Shown piece by piece: positions 1 through 8,619 of a DNA stretch of 61,198 bases. Every line of letters begins with the position of its first letter. Within the stretch, counting starts at the first letter, position 1. Source of the stretch: Sphingobium sp. D43FB. Its GTDB lineage: Bacteria > Pseudomonadota > Alphaproteobacteria > Sphingomonadales > Sphingomonadaceae. Below the pieces are notes generated by a model, which made no database searches, was not told the origin of the DNA, and worked only from the letters and a program-made list of their open reading frames with translations. The stretch is taken from assembly GCF_002312805.1 (NCBI RefSeq), contig NZ_NMUA01000026.1:1-61198 (forward strand), read 5' to 3'. The position numbers and the translations under genes were made by a program.

Positions 1-7
1 AAGGGCC

Positions 8-80
8 ATCGGTTGTTGGGGTCTCGGCTACGGGCTTCGGGCTACGCCCTCCGCCCTTCACCGACACCCCAACAACCGAT
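8..80. repeat. Imperfect palindromic repeat at window edge
   Basis: Two 20-base arms (8-27 and 61-80) are reverse complements with one mismatch; the outer 15 bases are perfect. The 33-base loop is GC-rich and repeats GGGCTACG-like motifs. No T-run follows either arm, so an ordinary terminator is unlikely. It looks like an intergenic palindromic repeat lying at the edge of a rearranged AT-richer segment. Confidence 0.6.
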
Positions 81-91
81 TCTCATCTTGA

Positions 92-457
92 TTGTCGCTA
101 CGCTCGCATCCTGTCAGTCGCCGCGCAGGCCTTGCTGAAACAGTAGCGTTTGAGAAATTTCATCAAGCACTTGCAGAGCACGCCTCCGTTTCAAGAGAAG
201 CAAATTTTCTAAAAAGACTCGCTAGCGTTGAAGTGAAGTTTCAATGGAATGAACTCGCTACGAATCCGTCAATTTTAGCAGGCACTGGCGCAGCTTTGCA
301 TGGTATGGCCATGGGTTTGCCGCTGGTGTCTACTGCTTGGCAAGCTCTGGCGGCGTTCGCTCCGGTGTTTTCTGTTGAAACAGCTTTCGGCTTACGTCGG
401 AAGCGAAGGAGCGCTACACCATTCGAGTATATTATCCAGGCTAGAACTTTAGGATGA
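92..457 (+). CDS. Unidentified ORF, probably a C-terminal gene remnant
   Basis: The reading frame opens with TTG straight after an in-frame TGA and gives 121 residues; I do not recognise the family. The first 15 or so codons are repeat-like GC-rich DNA, while the sequence from about 140 on is clearly more AT-rich than its neighbours. There is a hydrophobic stretch (residues about 68-95, GMAMGLPLVSTAWQALAAF) and a basic tail. No convincing ribosome site precedes the TTG. The simplest reading is the 3' part of a foreign gene whose 5' end was lost at the repeat. It ends a few bases from the point where the convergent DUF5615 toxin gene breaks off, so this segment may be the one that replaced the toxin. 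It could also be non-coding. Confidence 0.3.
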   Translation: MSLRSHPVSRRAGLAETVAFEKFHQALAEHASVSREANFLKRLASVEVKFQWNELATNPSILAGTGAALHGMAMGLPLVSTAWQALAAFAPVFSVETAFGLRRKRRSATPFEYIIQARTLG

Positions 458-500
458 TGAGTGGAAGATACGACAAGTGCGCATCGACCAAGAATTTCAT
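441..500 (-). pseudogene. Truncated DUF5615 (PIN-like) toxin start
   Basis: An ATG at 500 overlaps the stop of the DUF433 gene (ATGA) and opens a frame beginning MKFLVDAHLS, which matches the conserved N-terminus of DUF5615 toxins (MKFLVDAQLPP-type, with the first catalytic Asp). After about ten codons the similarity ends and the frame stops at 441-443, giving only 19 codons. The break lies near 465-472, where the AT-rich segment begins. The toxin half of the pair has therefore been deleted or replaced. The toxin assignment rests on the short N-terminus plus gene order, since DUF433 and DUF5615 genes normally occur as overlapping pairs. Confidence 0.6.
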
Positions 501-727
501 TCGGCAAGCACGACGCTATGGCTGGTCATGGCCGCTGCATAGCCCAGCGCCGCCCGCACATCATCCACGCTCAAATACGGGAAATCCTCGACGATCTCGG
601 CGACATCCGCCCCACCCGCCAGCATGTCCAATATATCGCTCACCCGCACTCGCGTTCCGGCAATAATCGGCCGCCCGCCGCACACGGCAGGATCTATAGC
701 GATACGAGGAAAGCCTGCGAGAGTCAT
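497..727 (-). CDS. DUF433 domain antitoxin (VapB45-type)
   Basis: This 76-residue protein carries the DUF433 hallmark CGGRPIIAGTRVRVSDIL (residues about 16-33), followed by a FPYLSVDDVRAAL helix region that forms the family's DNA-binding winged-helix-like fold. DUF433 proteins are the antitoxin and autorepressor half of toxin-antitoxin pairs whose toxin is a DUF5615 PIN-like nuclease. The length is normal for the family. Its stop overlaps the start of the toxin reading frame, implying translational coupling in the ancestral pair, but that toxin is cut after about ten codons. It is divergent from the gene at 774, with only 46 bases between them, so the two may share a control region. Family assignment is firm; present activity is unknown. 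Confidence 0.85.
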   Translation of the reverse strand: MTLAGFPRIAIDPAVCGGRPIIAGTRVRVSDILDMLAGGADVAEIVEDFPYLSVDDVRAALGYAAAMTSHSVVLAE

Positions 728-773
728 GACGAGGAAACTATCAGATACATGCGCAAACTGCTACAATCGTCCA

Positions 774-974
774 ATGCCCGACGACGACGCCTTCACTGAA
801 GCCGACTTCGACCCGCCACCCCACCTCAGGTCGCCGGAAGACCCCGCCGAATATGACGCTTGGCTCCGCGCACAGGTAGAAGCGGCTCTCGCCAATCCGG
901 CTCCCGGCATTCCGCACGACATCGTAATGGCACGGATGCAGGCCATACTCGACCGGCATAAGAACCGCACATGA
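774..974 (+). CDS. RelB/StbD-like small antitoxin-type protein
   Basis: A 66-residue acidic protein read from the ATG at 774; the frame is open further upstream, but that part overlaps the DUF433 gene and looks non-native. The segment YDAWLRAQVEAAL followed by IPHDIVMARMQAIL resembles stability-determinant or RelB-type antitoxins, in which a YDxWxRxxVxxAL helix precedes a PHxxVMxxM segment. Such proteins usually sit directly before a toxin. Here the stop overlaps the start of the next gene (ATGA at 971-974). The partner is not a ParE/RelE toxin but a nucleotidyltransferase-fold protein, which makes the pairing unusual. Antitoxin function is inferred from sequence resemblance and gene order. 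Confidence 0.6.
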   Translation: MPDDDAFTEADFDPPPHLRSPEDPAEYDAWLRAQVEAALANPAPGIPHDIVMARMQAILDRHKNRT

Positions 975-1519
975 TCGGCATGACTCCCTATCGCCCCGCC
1001 TTCACCGCCGCGCTGGGAATCTTCGCCGCTGTCAGCCAGCATATGGATGCGCAAGGCATTCGTCCGCCCATATTGGTCGGCGGGGCGGCGGCCGAACTCT
1101 ATTCCAGCGGTGCGATTGCCACGGGCGACTTCGACATAGTCAGCCGGCAAGACGCCTTTGAGGCTGCCTTGCAGGCCCATGGCTTCATTCGCCCAAGCGG
1201 TCCCGGCATGATGACGAGGGGATGGATTCATCCCGACCTGCAACTCGGCTTCGAATTCGTCGGCTCGATCCTGCTCGATGGCTTGGCCGATCTCGACCGC
1301 GTCCGCCTGTTCGACGCAGCCAATGGCGACCAGTTCCTGACCATCGCCCCGGAAGACCTGATTGCCGATCGCATGGGCCAATATGCGTCCGGCTCCGCCC
1401 CGGAAATGCTGGAGCAGGCCCGCACCTTGTTCGCCCTTTCTAAAGACCTCGACCTCCATTATATGGAAAGGCGCATTCGCGAAGAAACGGGGAATGACTT
1501 TGGCGTTTCGGACCTATAA
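971..1519 (+). CDS. Nucleotidyltransferase-fold protein (DUF6036/AbiEii-like)
   Basis: The 182-residue protein contains the pol-beta-type nucleotidyltransferase signature: a Gly-Gly motif at residues 37-38 (ILVGGAAAELY) and an acidic pair at Asp53 and Asp55 (ATGDFDIV). A third acidic candidate lies in the strand LQLGFEFV. Proteins of this kind include AbiEii-type toxins and the DUF6036 group, which transfer nucleotides to RNA or protein targets. The start at 971 is supported by the 4-base overlap with the upstream small gene; an internal ATG at 980 is possible. The end overlaps the next small gene by 26 bases, so the three genes are tightly packed as one unit. A toxin or abortive-infection role is inferred from fold and context. 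Confidence 0.7.
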   Translation: MIGMTPYRPAFTAALGIFAAVSQHMDAQGIRPPILVGGAAAELYSSGAIATGDFDIVSRQDAFEAALQAHGFIRPSGPGMMTRGWIHPDLQLGFEFVGSILLDGLADLDRVRLFDAANGDQFLTIAPEDLIADRMGQYASGSAPEMLEQARTLFALSKDLDLHYMERRIREETGNDFGVSDL

Positions 1520-1688
1520 GTCTAGCCGACCGGCCATTTCGCTCGATGCGTTCGGGCGTGATGTCGCACGCCGTCGCGCAGAACTTGGCATTACCGATGC
1601 CGACATGCCGCGCAACAGCGGCACCCGCCGCACCGAAAGCAAGAAGGCATTGCTCAAAGCTATCAAGGACATTGGCGGCAACTGGTAA
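1494..1688 (+). CDS. Small basic hypothetical protein of the 774-1688 cassette
   Basis: A 64-residue, strongly basic protein whose ATG at 1494 lies inside the end of the nucleotidyltransferase-like gene, in another frame. I do not recognise a named domain. The middle contains a helical stretch (LDAFGRDVARRRAELGI) and the C-terminus is Lys-rich (KKALLKAIKDIGGNW). The deep overlap implies translational coupling and shared function with the upstream gene. It could bind nucleic acid or serve as an accessory or neutralising partner of the nucleotidyltransferase; nothing in the sequence decides which. Confidence 0.6.
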   Translation: MTLAFRTYKSSRPAISLDAFGRDVARRRAELGITDADMPRNSGTRRTESKKALLKAIKDIGGNW

Positions 1689-1919
1689 AACGCGCCGCCG
1701 GAACAGGCCTGCCATTTCGTCCAGACGGAGACGAAAGGCGTGATTTGCGAGCATTGGAGCGCAGCGGACTTAATGTCCGTGAGCACCGAAGCACAGGAAA
1801 TCGCGCTTTGCAGGCCCGTATGGGCGGAATGGCAGGACTGTTCCCATTTTGTTCTTTCCTACATCCCCCCTTTCTGCCTACCCTTGCCGCAAACCCCACA
1901 GCTGGAGGCGCGCGCACTC

Positions 1920-2948
1920 ATGTCGTACCACTTCCCCACCCTTACCCCGTCGCCCGAAACCCGCGCCGATGGCTGGTCCCCCGCGCGCCAACGCCGCTTT
2001 CTTGAAACCCTCGCCGCCACCGGCGTCATCCGCCTCGCCTGCGAAGCGGTCCGCATCACCGCCCGCTCGGCCTATAATCTGCGCATTCGTCAGGACGGCG
2101 CGGCCTTTCGCCTGGGCTGGGACGCGGCCATCCTCATCGCCCGCGCGCGCCTCGCCGATGATCTGATGGCCCGCGCCATTGTCGGCCAGACCGAAACCAT
2201 CCGCAGGCAAGAGGATAATTTCGAAGTCACCCGCCACCGCCACGACAATCGCCTCGCCATGTCGATGCTCGCCCGGCTCGATCGCATGGCCGACTGCCCG
2301 ACACCGGGCAGCGAAGCCGCGCTCGCCCGCGTCGTCGCGCAGGATTTCGCCGCCTATCTCGACATGCTCTGCCCGGCCGACGAAGCGCAGGCGGAGGCCG
2401 ACCGGCTCGGCCTGCCCCGCCCCGGTGCCGAAACGATGGCGCGCGACATGGACGACGCCCGCCTTCTCGACGGTACCAGCCCCGCCACGCCCGAAGCGGT
2501 CGAAACCGCCGCCACCGCCCTGTCGCCCGGTGCCTCCGCCGCGCTCTTCGTCGCCGCGCGCATGACGCTGATGACCGGCACCGCCAAGTCCGCTTATCCG
2601 CCCTTTTCCGCCTTCCAGGAACGGTGTGAACTTCCGCCCGATCCGCCCCGCGAACCGGAGCTGGACCTCACCACCCTGCCGCCCGAAGAGGCCGTCACCC
2701 ATCTGCGCGGCATCTGGTGGGATGAATTTCTGGAACAATGGCGCACCGATTATCCCCCTCCGCCCGGCTTCGTTGGCGAGGAAAGCGACAGCATCTATGA
2801 GATCGACGCCTATGAGCGTGACCTGACGCCGGACGAGGAAGACGCCGTCAACGCCCGCATCGCCGCCGATCGCCGCCCCTATGAGGAAGCCGCCGCCCGC
2901 GCCCGCGACGCCTATTTCGGCACCGCCCAGACCGCCGCTTCTGGCTGA
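1920..2948 (+). CDS. Hypothetical protein with N-terminal helix-turn-helix
   Basis: The chosen ATG at 1920 follows GGAGG at about 1904-1908 and gives 342 residues; the frame extends upstream but that part is unlike the rest. Residues about 21-56 (ARQRRFLETLAATGVIRLAC and following) form a helix-turn-helix like that of small terminase subunits and similar DNA-binding proteins: a segment that recruits cells or substrates through an Ala-rich recognition helix ending SAYNLRIR. The remainder is Ala- and Asp-rich, helical and acidic, without a domain I can name; a Glu/Asp-rich C-terminal third includes PPPPGFVGEESDSIYEID. No partner terminase gene is present, so a phage role is not supported. Function unknown, probably DNA-associated. 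Confidence 0.7.
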   Translation: MSYHFPTLTPSPETRADGWSPARQRRFLETLAATGVIRLACEAVRITARSAYNLRIRQDGAAFRLGWDAAILIARARLADDLMARAIVGQTETIRRQEDNFEVTRHRHDNRLAMSMLARLDRMADCPTPGSEAALARVVAQDFAAYLDMLCPADEAQAEADRLGLPRPGAETMARDMDDARLLDGTSPATPEAVETAATALSPGASAALFVAARMTLMTGTAKSAYPPFSAFQERCELPPDPPREPELDLTTLPPEEAVTHLRGIWWDEFLEQWRTDYPPPPGFVGEESDSIYEIDAYERDLTPDEEDAVNARIAADRRPYEEAAARARDAYFGTAQTAASG

Positions 2949-3181
2949 ACGCGCGGCGTTTGGGGCTGAACGGGCAGTATTTGCGATCGCAAGAAAGGGG
3001 CATCGGGTCGGCCGCGCGCACGCCATTTGCTATTTGCTGCGCCTTGCCCTACATAGGGGAGGCTACAGTCGCAAATCGACGGTTTTTGGCGCTTTGCGGC
3101 ACCTTACTTCCTTCTTTCCCTGCCCCTTAGCAACACGGCGCGTCCACACGGGGTTCGCCGACAGCAAAGAAGGAATAATTT
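2949..3181 (+). promoter_or_regulatory. Leader region of the cold-shock gene
   Basis: The 233 bases before the cold-shock gene hold no open gene. The final part carries GAAGGAATAATTT directly before the ATG, a strong Shine-Dalgarno. Long structured leaders are known to control cspA-type mRNAs by temperature, so a thermosensitive leader is plausible. The transcription start cannot be placed from sequence. Confidence 0.3.
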
Positions 3182-3397
3182 ATGAGCAGCATCACTGGCG
3201 TCGTCAAGTTCTTCAACGCCGACAAGGGCTATGGCTTCATCGCCCCCGACAATGGCGGCGCGGACGCGTTCGTTCACATCAGCGCCGTTGAGCGTGCTGG
3301 CCTGGCTACCCTGCGTGAAAAGGACCGCGTGTCCTATGACCTGGAGCAGGACAAGCGCGGCAAGATGGCTGCGGTGAATATCTCGCACGCCGAGTAA
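3182..3397 (+). CDS. cspA: Cold-shock domain protein CspA
   Basis: A single 71-residue cold-shock domain that folds as an OB barrel and binds single-stranded RNA and DNA in the cytoplasm, melting mRNA structure. RNP1 is present as KGYGFI (residues 15-20) and RNP2 as FVHIS (residues 30-34), with the usual start TGVVKFFNADKGYGF. Length and motifs are those of bacterial CspA paralogues. The start is fixed by a strong AAGGA site seven bases before the ATG. It is monocistronic, with a long leader in front. Which CspA paralogue it is, and whether it is induced by cold, cannot be told from sequence alone. Confidence 0.97.
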   Translation: MSSITGVVKFFNADKGYGFIAPDNGGADAFVHISAVERAGLATLREKDRVSYDLEQDKRGKMAAVNISHAE

Positions 3398-3484
3398 TAT
3401 AGACGGCCTTCGGATCGGGCGCGGCGCTTTGCAAAAGAGCGCCGCGCCCGCCCCACTTTCCCTTTCCCCAAGAGGAGACCCGAC

Positions 3485-3679
3485 ATGGCCGCCCCTGATT
3501 ACCGCACCCTCGCTGCCAAGGCGCGCACTGACGCCGACGCCGCCACCCTCAACAATGTCCGCGACCGCTGCCTGCGCGCTGAAGCCGCATGGCTCGCCAT
3601 GGCCGGCCGCCAGGATCTGACCGACGCGGGCCGCGCCCGCCGCGACAAGACCGCTCCGGAAGCGCTCGACGCCGCCTGA
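3485..3679 (+). CDS. Small helical hypothetical protein
   Basis: A 64-residue protein preceded by a clear ribosome site (AAGAGGAGACCCGAC before the ATG). It is Ala-, Arg- and Asp-rich and predicted to be almost wholly helical, with no membrane segment or signal peptide and no family I recognise. The pattern resembles small sphingomonad cytosolic proteins of unknown role that cluster with stress-type genes. It is followed after 75 bases by another small gene that has its own promoter-like motif. Confidence 0.65.
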   Translation: MAAPDYRTLAAKARTDADAATLNNVRDRCLRAEAAWLAMAGRQDLTDAGRARRDKTAPEALDAA

Positions 3680-3695
3680 CAATCCACATCGTTGC

Positions 3696-3720
3696 GGAAC
3701 TCCTGGGGCCGCCGCCGGTT
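3696..3720 (+). promoter_or_regulatory. Possible EcfG-type general stress promoter
   Basis: GGAAC at 3696-3700 and GGTT at 3717-3720, separated by 16 bases, match the alphaproteobacterial general-stress sigma pattern (GGAAC, 16-17 bases, CGTT) with one mismatch in the -10 part. The position, about 35 bases before the next ATG, fits a short leader. In GC-rich DNA such matches also occur by chance. Confidence 0.35.
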
Positions 3721-3754
3721 ATGACTGGCGAACCCCATCCCCAAGGAGTATATC

Positions 3755-3964
3755 ATGATCCGCACCCTGATTTTCGGCGCCATCGCAGGTTATGTCGGCA
3801 AGAAGCTGTATGACGACGGCAAGCTGACCCAGTTCAAGGACGACATCGTCGCCCGCTATGGCGAAGCCAAGGCGGAACTGGCCGACAAGAGCGACACCAC
3901 GCTGCGCCCGACGACCCCTGCCATGACCAGCCCTTCGGTGGCATCGGCGACCAACTTCAACTGA
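3755..3964 (+). CDS. Small hypothetical protein with N-terminal hydrophobic segment
   Basis: A 69-residue protein with ribosome site CCAAGGAG before the ATG. Residues 2-15 (IRTLIFGAIAGYVG) form a short hydrophobic segment, followed by charged helix and a Thr/Ser/Pro-rich tail. The layout is like small YtxH-type or CsbD-neighbour stress proteins, but no domain can be named. An EcfG-like promoter motif lies just upstream, suggesting control by the general stress response. Function unknown. Confidence 0.65.
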   Translation: MIRTLIFGAIAGYVGKKLYDDGKLTQFKDDIVARYGEAKAELADKSDTTLRPTTPAMTSPSVASATNFN

Positions 3965-4099
3965 TTTTTTTCAGATACCGGCGGCCGCTCACCCCCCGTT
4001 CGCCGCCGGTCGCCGTCCGTCCTGAGCCGCCGCTCCCTCTAGCGGCTCGGACGGGCGGCATCCCCGTCTGCCCGGCCATCCCAAAGAAGGAGCCACCCC

Positions 4100-4459
4100 A
4101 TGCGCAAACCCATCCTCGCCGCTGCGATCCTCAGCATGCTGCCCCTCGCAGCCTGCGCCACCGACAATTACGGCGGCGGCGGCTACGGCTACGACCGTCC
4201 CAGCGACCGTCGCGGCCCGCCCCGCGGTCAGCGCCGCCCACTGCGCGACAATGACCAAATCTACCGCGACCGCGACGGCCGCTATTATTGCAAGCGCGAC
4301 GACGGCACCACCGGCACCATCGTCGGTGCCCTGGCTGGCGGCGTCCTCGGCAACGTCATCGCTCCCGGCGGCTCCAAGACGCTCGGCACCATCCTGGGCG
4401 GCGGCGCTGGCGCTCTGGCCGGTCGAGCCATCGACAAGAACGACGTCAACTGCGAATAA
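4100..4459 (+). CDS. Glycine-zipper 2TM lipoprotein
   Basis: A 119-residue exported protein. The N-terminus has a signal peptide ending in a lipobox (PLAAC, Cys19), so it should be lipid-anchored. Residues about 20-70 are Gly/Tyr/Arg-rich, and residues about 74-112 form a glycine-zipper pair ([20 protein letters not shown] then [19 protein letters not shown]) typical of the 2TM glycine-zipper family found in outer-membrane lipoproteins such as SlyB relatives. The start is supported by AAGAAGGAG before the ATG. It is monocistronic and converges on etfA across a shared hairpin terminator. An envelope-integrity role is inferred from the family. Confidence 0.88.
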   Translation: MRKPILAAAILSMLPLAACATDNYGGGGYGYDRPSDRRGPPRGQRRPLRDNDQIYRDRDGRYYCKRDDGTTGTIVGALAGGVLGNVIAPGGSKTLGTILGGGAGALAGRAIDKNDVNCE

Positions 4460-4476
4460 CCCCGCCGACGACGAAC

Positions 4477-4513
4477 AAAAAAAGGGCGCGAACCACATGG
4501 TCCGCGCCCTTTC
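4477..4513. terminator. Hairpin terminator between glycine-zipper gene and etfA
   Basis: The arms AAAGGGCGCG and CGCGCCCTTT surround a short loop. On the minus strand the stem ends in a run of T, making it a strong terminator for etfA; on the plus strand the T-run is short, so it may also serve the convergent gene weakly. Confidence 0.8.
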
Positions 4514-4531
4514 CTGTGTCTTGCCCAGTTC

Positions 4532-5461
4532 TTACAGCTTGCTGGTCAGCTCCGGCACGATCTTGAACAGATCGCCCACCAGACCGATGTCCGCCACCTG
4601 GAAGATCGGCGCATCCTCATCCTTGTTGATGGCGATGATGGTCTTGCTGTCCTTCATCCCCGCCAAATGCTGGATCGCCCCGGAAATACCGACTGCAACA
4701 TAGACTTCCGGCGCGACGATCTTGCCGGTCTGCCCGACCTGATAGTCGTTGGGCACATAGCCCGCATCGACAGCCGCCCGGCTCGCCCCGACCGCAGCGC
4801 CGAGCTTGTCGGCCAGCGGATAGATGACTTCCTCGAAGGTAGGCCCGTCCTTGAGCGCCCGGCCACCCGACACGATGATCTTGGCGCTGGTCAGTTCCGG
4901 CCGCTCCAGCTTGGCGATCTCCGCCCCGACAAAGGACGACAGCCCCTTGTCCCCGGTCGACGTCACCGCTTCCACCGTCCCCGAACCGCCCTCACGAGCC
5001 GCCTTTTCGAAAGCCGTACCGCGAACGGTGATGACCTTCTTGGCATCCTTGCTCTTGACCGTAGCAATCGCATTGCCCGCATAGATTGGCCGCGTGAACG
5101 TGTCTTCGCTCTCGACCGACAGGATATCGCTGATCTGCATCACGTCGAGCAGAGCCGCGACGCGGGGCGCGATATTCTTGCCGTTGCTGGTGGCAGGCGC
5201 GATGAAGGCATCATGATGCCCCATCAGTTCAACGACCAACGGCGCGATATTTTCGGCAAGCGCATGGCCATAGGCGGCATCGTCGGCGACATGCACCTTG
5301 CCCACGCCCGCAATCTGCGCAGCGGCGGCGGCAACGCCATCGACGCCTTCGCCAGCGACCAGCAGATGCACTTCGCCGAGCTTGGCAGCGGCGGTGATGG
5401 CGGAAAGCGTCGCGTCCTTGACCGCGCCGCCCTCATGTTCAACCCATACAAGCGTCTTCAT
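4532..5461 (-). CDS. etfA: Electron transfer flavoprotein subunit alpha
   Basis: The FAD-binding subunit (309 residues) of the ETF heterodimer, which accepts electrons from acyl-CoA and other dehydrogenases and passes them to ETF-quinone oxidoreductase at the membrane. The N-terminal domain starts [11 protein letters not shown]; the C-terminal FAD domain shows the family signature with [20 protein letters not shown], then [31 protein letters not shown] and [10 protein letters not shown]. The length is normal. The start codon overlaps the etfB stop (ATGA at 5458-5461), so the two subunits are translationally coupled. A hairpin terminator follows directly. Confidence 0.98.
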   Translation of the reverse strand: MKTLVWVEHEGGAVKDATLSAITAAAKLGEVHLLVAGEGVDGVAAAAAQIAGVGKVHVADDAAYGHALAENIAPLVVELMGHHDAFIAPATSNGKNIAPRVAALLDVMQISDILSVESEDTFTRPIYAGNAIATVKSKDAKKVITVRGTAFEKAAREGGSGTVEAVTSTGDKGLSSFVGAEIAKLERPELTSAKIIVSGGRALKDGPTFEEVIYPLADKLGAAVGASRAAVDAGYVPNDYQVGQTGKIVAPEVYVAVGISGAIQHLAGMKDSKTIIAINKDEDAPIFQVADIGLVGDLFKIVPELTSKL

Positions 5462-6207
5462 GCGGCAACTCCCATGGCCTTGAGCTTGGCAACCAGTTCA
5501 TCGACGTCGGCGACCTTGACGCCGGCGGTGCGCTTGGGCGGTTCGACCACCTTCAGCGTCTCCAACCGTGCGCCGATATCCACGCCATAATCGGCTGGCG
5601 TCTTCTGCGCGAGCGGCTTGGACTTGGCCTTCATGATGTTGGGCAGCGACGCATAGCGCGGCTCGTTCAGGCGCAGGTCGGTGGTGATAATCGCCGGGGT
5701 CGACAGCTTCACCGTCTCCAGCCCGCCATCGACTTCACGCGTCACCGACACGCTGTCGCCTTCGACCTCGACCTTCGACGCGAACGTGCCTTGGGGCAGG
5801 TTCAGCAGCGCCGCCAGCATCTGGCCGGTCTGGTTGCTGTCATCGTCGATCGCCTGCTTGCCCAGGATGATAAGGCCAGCGCCTTCCTCTTCCTGTACCT
5901 TGGCGAGCAGCTTCGCGACGGCCAGCGGCTCGACCTCTTCATCGGTCTGGATCAGGATCGCGCGGTCGGCACCCATGGCGAGCGATGTCCGCAGCGTTTC
6001 CTGCGCCTTGGCGACGCCGATGGACACGGCGATCACTTCGGTCGCCACGCCCTTTTCCTTCAGGCGGATGGCTTCTTCGACCGCGATCTCGTCAAACGGG
6101 TTCATGCTCATCTTGACGTTCGCCAGATCGACGCCCGTGCCGTCCGCCTTCACGCGCGGCTTCACATTATAATCAATCACCCGCTTCACGGGCACAAGGA
6201 TCTTCAT
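5458..6207 (-). CDS. etfB: Electron transfer flavoprotein subunit beta
   Basis: The AMP-binding subunit (249 residues) of ETF. It begins [20 protein letters not shown] and contains the conserved [19 protein letters not shown] and ADRAILI segments; [20 protein letters not shown] forms the nucleotide-binding part and the tail [18 protein letters not shown] is the beta-subunit recognition loop. The ATG at 6207 was preferred over the upstream in-frame ATG because TGGAGGATGTTGAA lies immediately before it. It overlaps etfA by four bases. sucC lies 96 bases upstream on the same strand, so cotranscription of a TCA enzyme and ETF is possible. Confidence 0.97.
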   Translation of the reverse strand: MKILVPVKRVIDYNVKPRVKADGTGVDLANVKMSMNPFDEIAVEEAIRLKEKGVATEVIAVSIGVAKAQETLRTSLAMGADRAILIQTDEEVEPLAVAKLLAKVQEEEGAGLIILGKQAIDDDSNQTGQMLAALLNLPQGTFASKVEVEGDSVSVTREVDGGLETVKLSTPAIITTDLRLNEPRYASLPNIMKAKSKPLAQKTPADYGVDIGARLETLKVVEPPKRTAGVKVADVDELVAKLKAMGVAA

Positions 6208-6303
6208 TTCAACATCCTCCATTATAAACGCCAACACGGGCGCGGGCAGCCCGTCACCGGACTACCCGCACCCAAATGGTGTCAGTTCAGGTTGAAAGCG
6301 GCC

Positions 6304-7503
<1,200 letters not shown>

Positions 7504-7648
7504 GGGGCTTGCCGTCCTTTTCCGTCGAACCGTGATACGACGGATAAAGCACAGGCCTGTTTTGATGGCCAGAGTGATTTCGCAAGACGACTTTGCAAAA
7601 TTGCAAAACCTTTGCGAAGCCCCTGGCCGAATTATTGCGAAATTGGTG

Positions 7649-7969
7649 CTAAAAAGTGCAGCGCACCGCCGCCTTGCTGGTCACCAAAAATATCTCCGCA
7701 TCGCCGAGCGCGCGCACCTTATGCAGCCATTGATCGACGCCAAGCGTCCCGATGTGCGACTTGCGGACCGATGCCAGCGATTGCAGGCGGCGCAACTGTG
7801 TGAGGCTGAGCCTGTCAGCCATCTCTTCCGCCATGCACCCCGCCAGCTTGGGCGCCAAACCGGCTTCGACCAATCCGGCGCGCAGCCGTGATTCGGGCGA
7901 AAGGCTGGCGCAGGCGGGCAGCAGAAGGCACAGCGCGACGGTCAAGGGGCGAAAGAGGATGGCGGTCAT
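7649..7969 (-). CDS. Small lipoprotein, function unknown
   Basis: A 106-residue protein when read from the ATG at 7969; an earlier in-frame start adds 14 residues that would spoil the signal peptide. It has a lipoprotein signal with LLPAC and lipid-bearing Cys20. The mature part is helical ([20 protein letters not shown], then [15 protein letters not shown]) with two further Cys residues (in AGCMAE and near the C-terminus, AVRCTF) that could form a disulfide in the periplasm. The arrangement resembles small alphaproteobacterial envelope proteins of unknown role. It is divergent from the gene at 8038. Confidence 0.75.
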   Translation of the reverse strand: MTAILFRPLTVALCLLLPACASLSPESRLRAGLVEAGLAPKLAGCMAEEMADRLSLTQLRRLQSLASVRKSHIGTLGVDQWLHKVRALGDAEIFLVTSKAAVRCTF

Positions 7970-8037
7970 CCGCCGCTGATGGCAACAGGCGTTGACAGGC
8001 GCAATGGTCATCGCGCGCCATAGGGGAGCATAAGCAG

Positions 8038-8436
8038 ATGGACAGGATATTCACCCGGCTTTCCCATCGCGTCGCCGGATGGACCGGCCAGCCGTTGGCC
8101 TTCATCCTGGCCAGCACCACCATCCTGATTTGGCTGACGACCGGCCCGCTTTTCGGCTATTCCGATACGTGGCAGCTGGTCATCAATACCGGAACCACCA
8201 TCATCACCTTCCTGATGGTATTCCTGATCCAGAATGCGCAAAATCGCGATGGTTCAGCCATACAGGCGAAGCTAGACGAACTGATCCGCGCCATCGACAA
8301 CGCGCGCAACGATTTCATCGGCATCGAACATCTGACCGAAACCGAACTTCACCGTATCAAGGCCGTTCTGGAACAGGACTGCCGCGACGATGAAGACTAT
8401 CATCTCGTGATCGAGCGGCTGCTCAAACGACGATAA
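8038..8436 (+). CDS. Low-affinity iron permease family protein
   Basis: A 132-residue inner-membrane protein of the PF04120 family. Two membrane segments are visible: GQPLAFILASTTILIWLTTG at residues 17-36 and WQLVINTGTTIITFLMVFLI at about 45-64. They are followed by the family hallmark QNAQNRDGSAIQAKLDELIR and a charged cytosolic tail. The family is named from a fungal low-affinity iron permease, but a transport role in bacteria is not shown and the protein is small for a transporter. The start is supported by GGGGAGCATAAGCAG before the ATG. It ends three bases from the convergent gene at 8440. Confidence 0.9.
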   Translation: MDRIFTRLSHRVAGWTGQPLAFILASTTILIWLTTGPLFGYSDTWQLVINTGTTIITFLMVFLIQNAQNRDGSAIQAKLDELIRAIDNARNDFIGIEHLTETELHRIKAVLEQDCRDDEDYHLVIERLLKRR

Positions 8437-8439
8437 GCC

Positions 8440-8619
8440 TCAGTGCGCCCGGCCGGTCATGCTTTCATTACGCCGTCGATAGGCGTCCACCTGGTCGATA
8501 TAACCGCGCGCCAGATTTTCATAAGCGATACGCGCCTGATGCGACGGGCAGCTTTGCGCCCGGATCAGGGACATCTGCTGCCGATGCAGCAAATAATTGA
8601 TATCCGTCTCCCTAGTCAT
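8440..8619 (-). CDS. Small hypothetical protein
   Basis: A 59-residue helical protein starting MTRETDINYLLHRQQMSLIR; an upstream in-frame ATG would add seven residues, but AGAGAGGACGGCGAC directly precedes the chosen start. It has Gln/Arg-rich amphipathic helices with no membrane segment. Short proteins with a HRQQ-SL-A...A..S-AR..H..LA..Y pattern are common in sphingomonads and have no assigned function. It converges on the iron-permease-like gene. Confidence 0.65.
   Translation of the reverse strand: MTRETDINYLLHRQQMSLIRAQSCPSHQARIAYENLARGYIDQVDAYRRRNESMTGRAH

Noticed and set aside
1878..3026. A 382-residue minus-strand Gly/Ala-rich frame
   Set aside because: It is antisense to the helix-turn-helix gene at 1920 and shows only the repetitive composition expected of a shadow frame.
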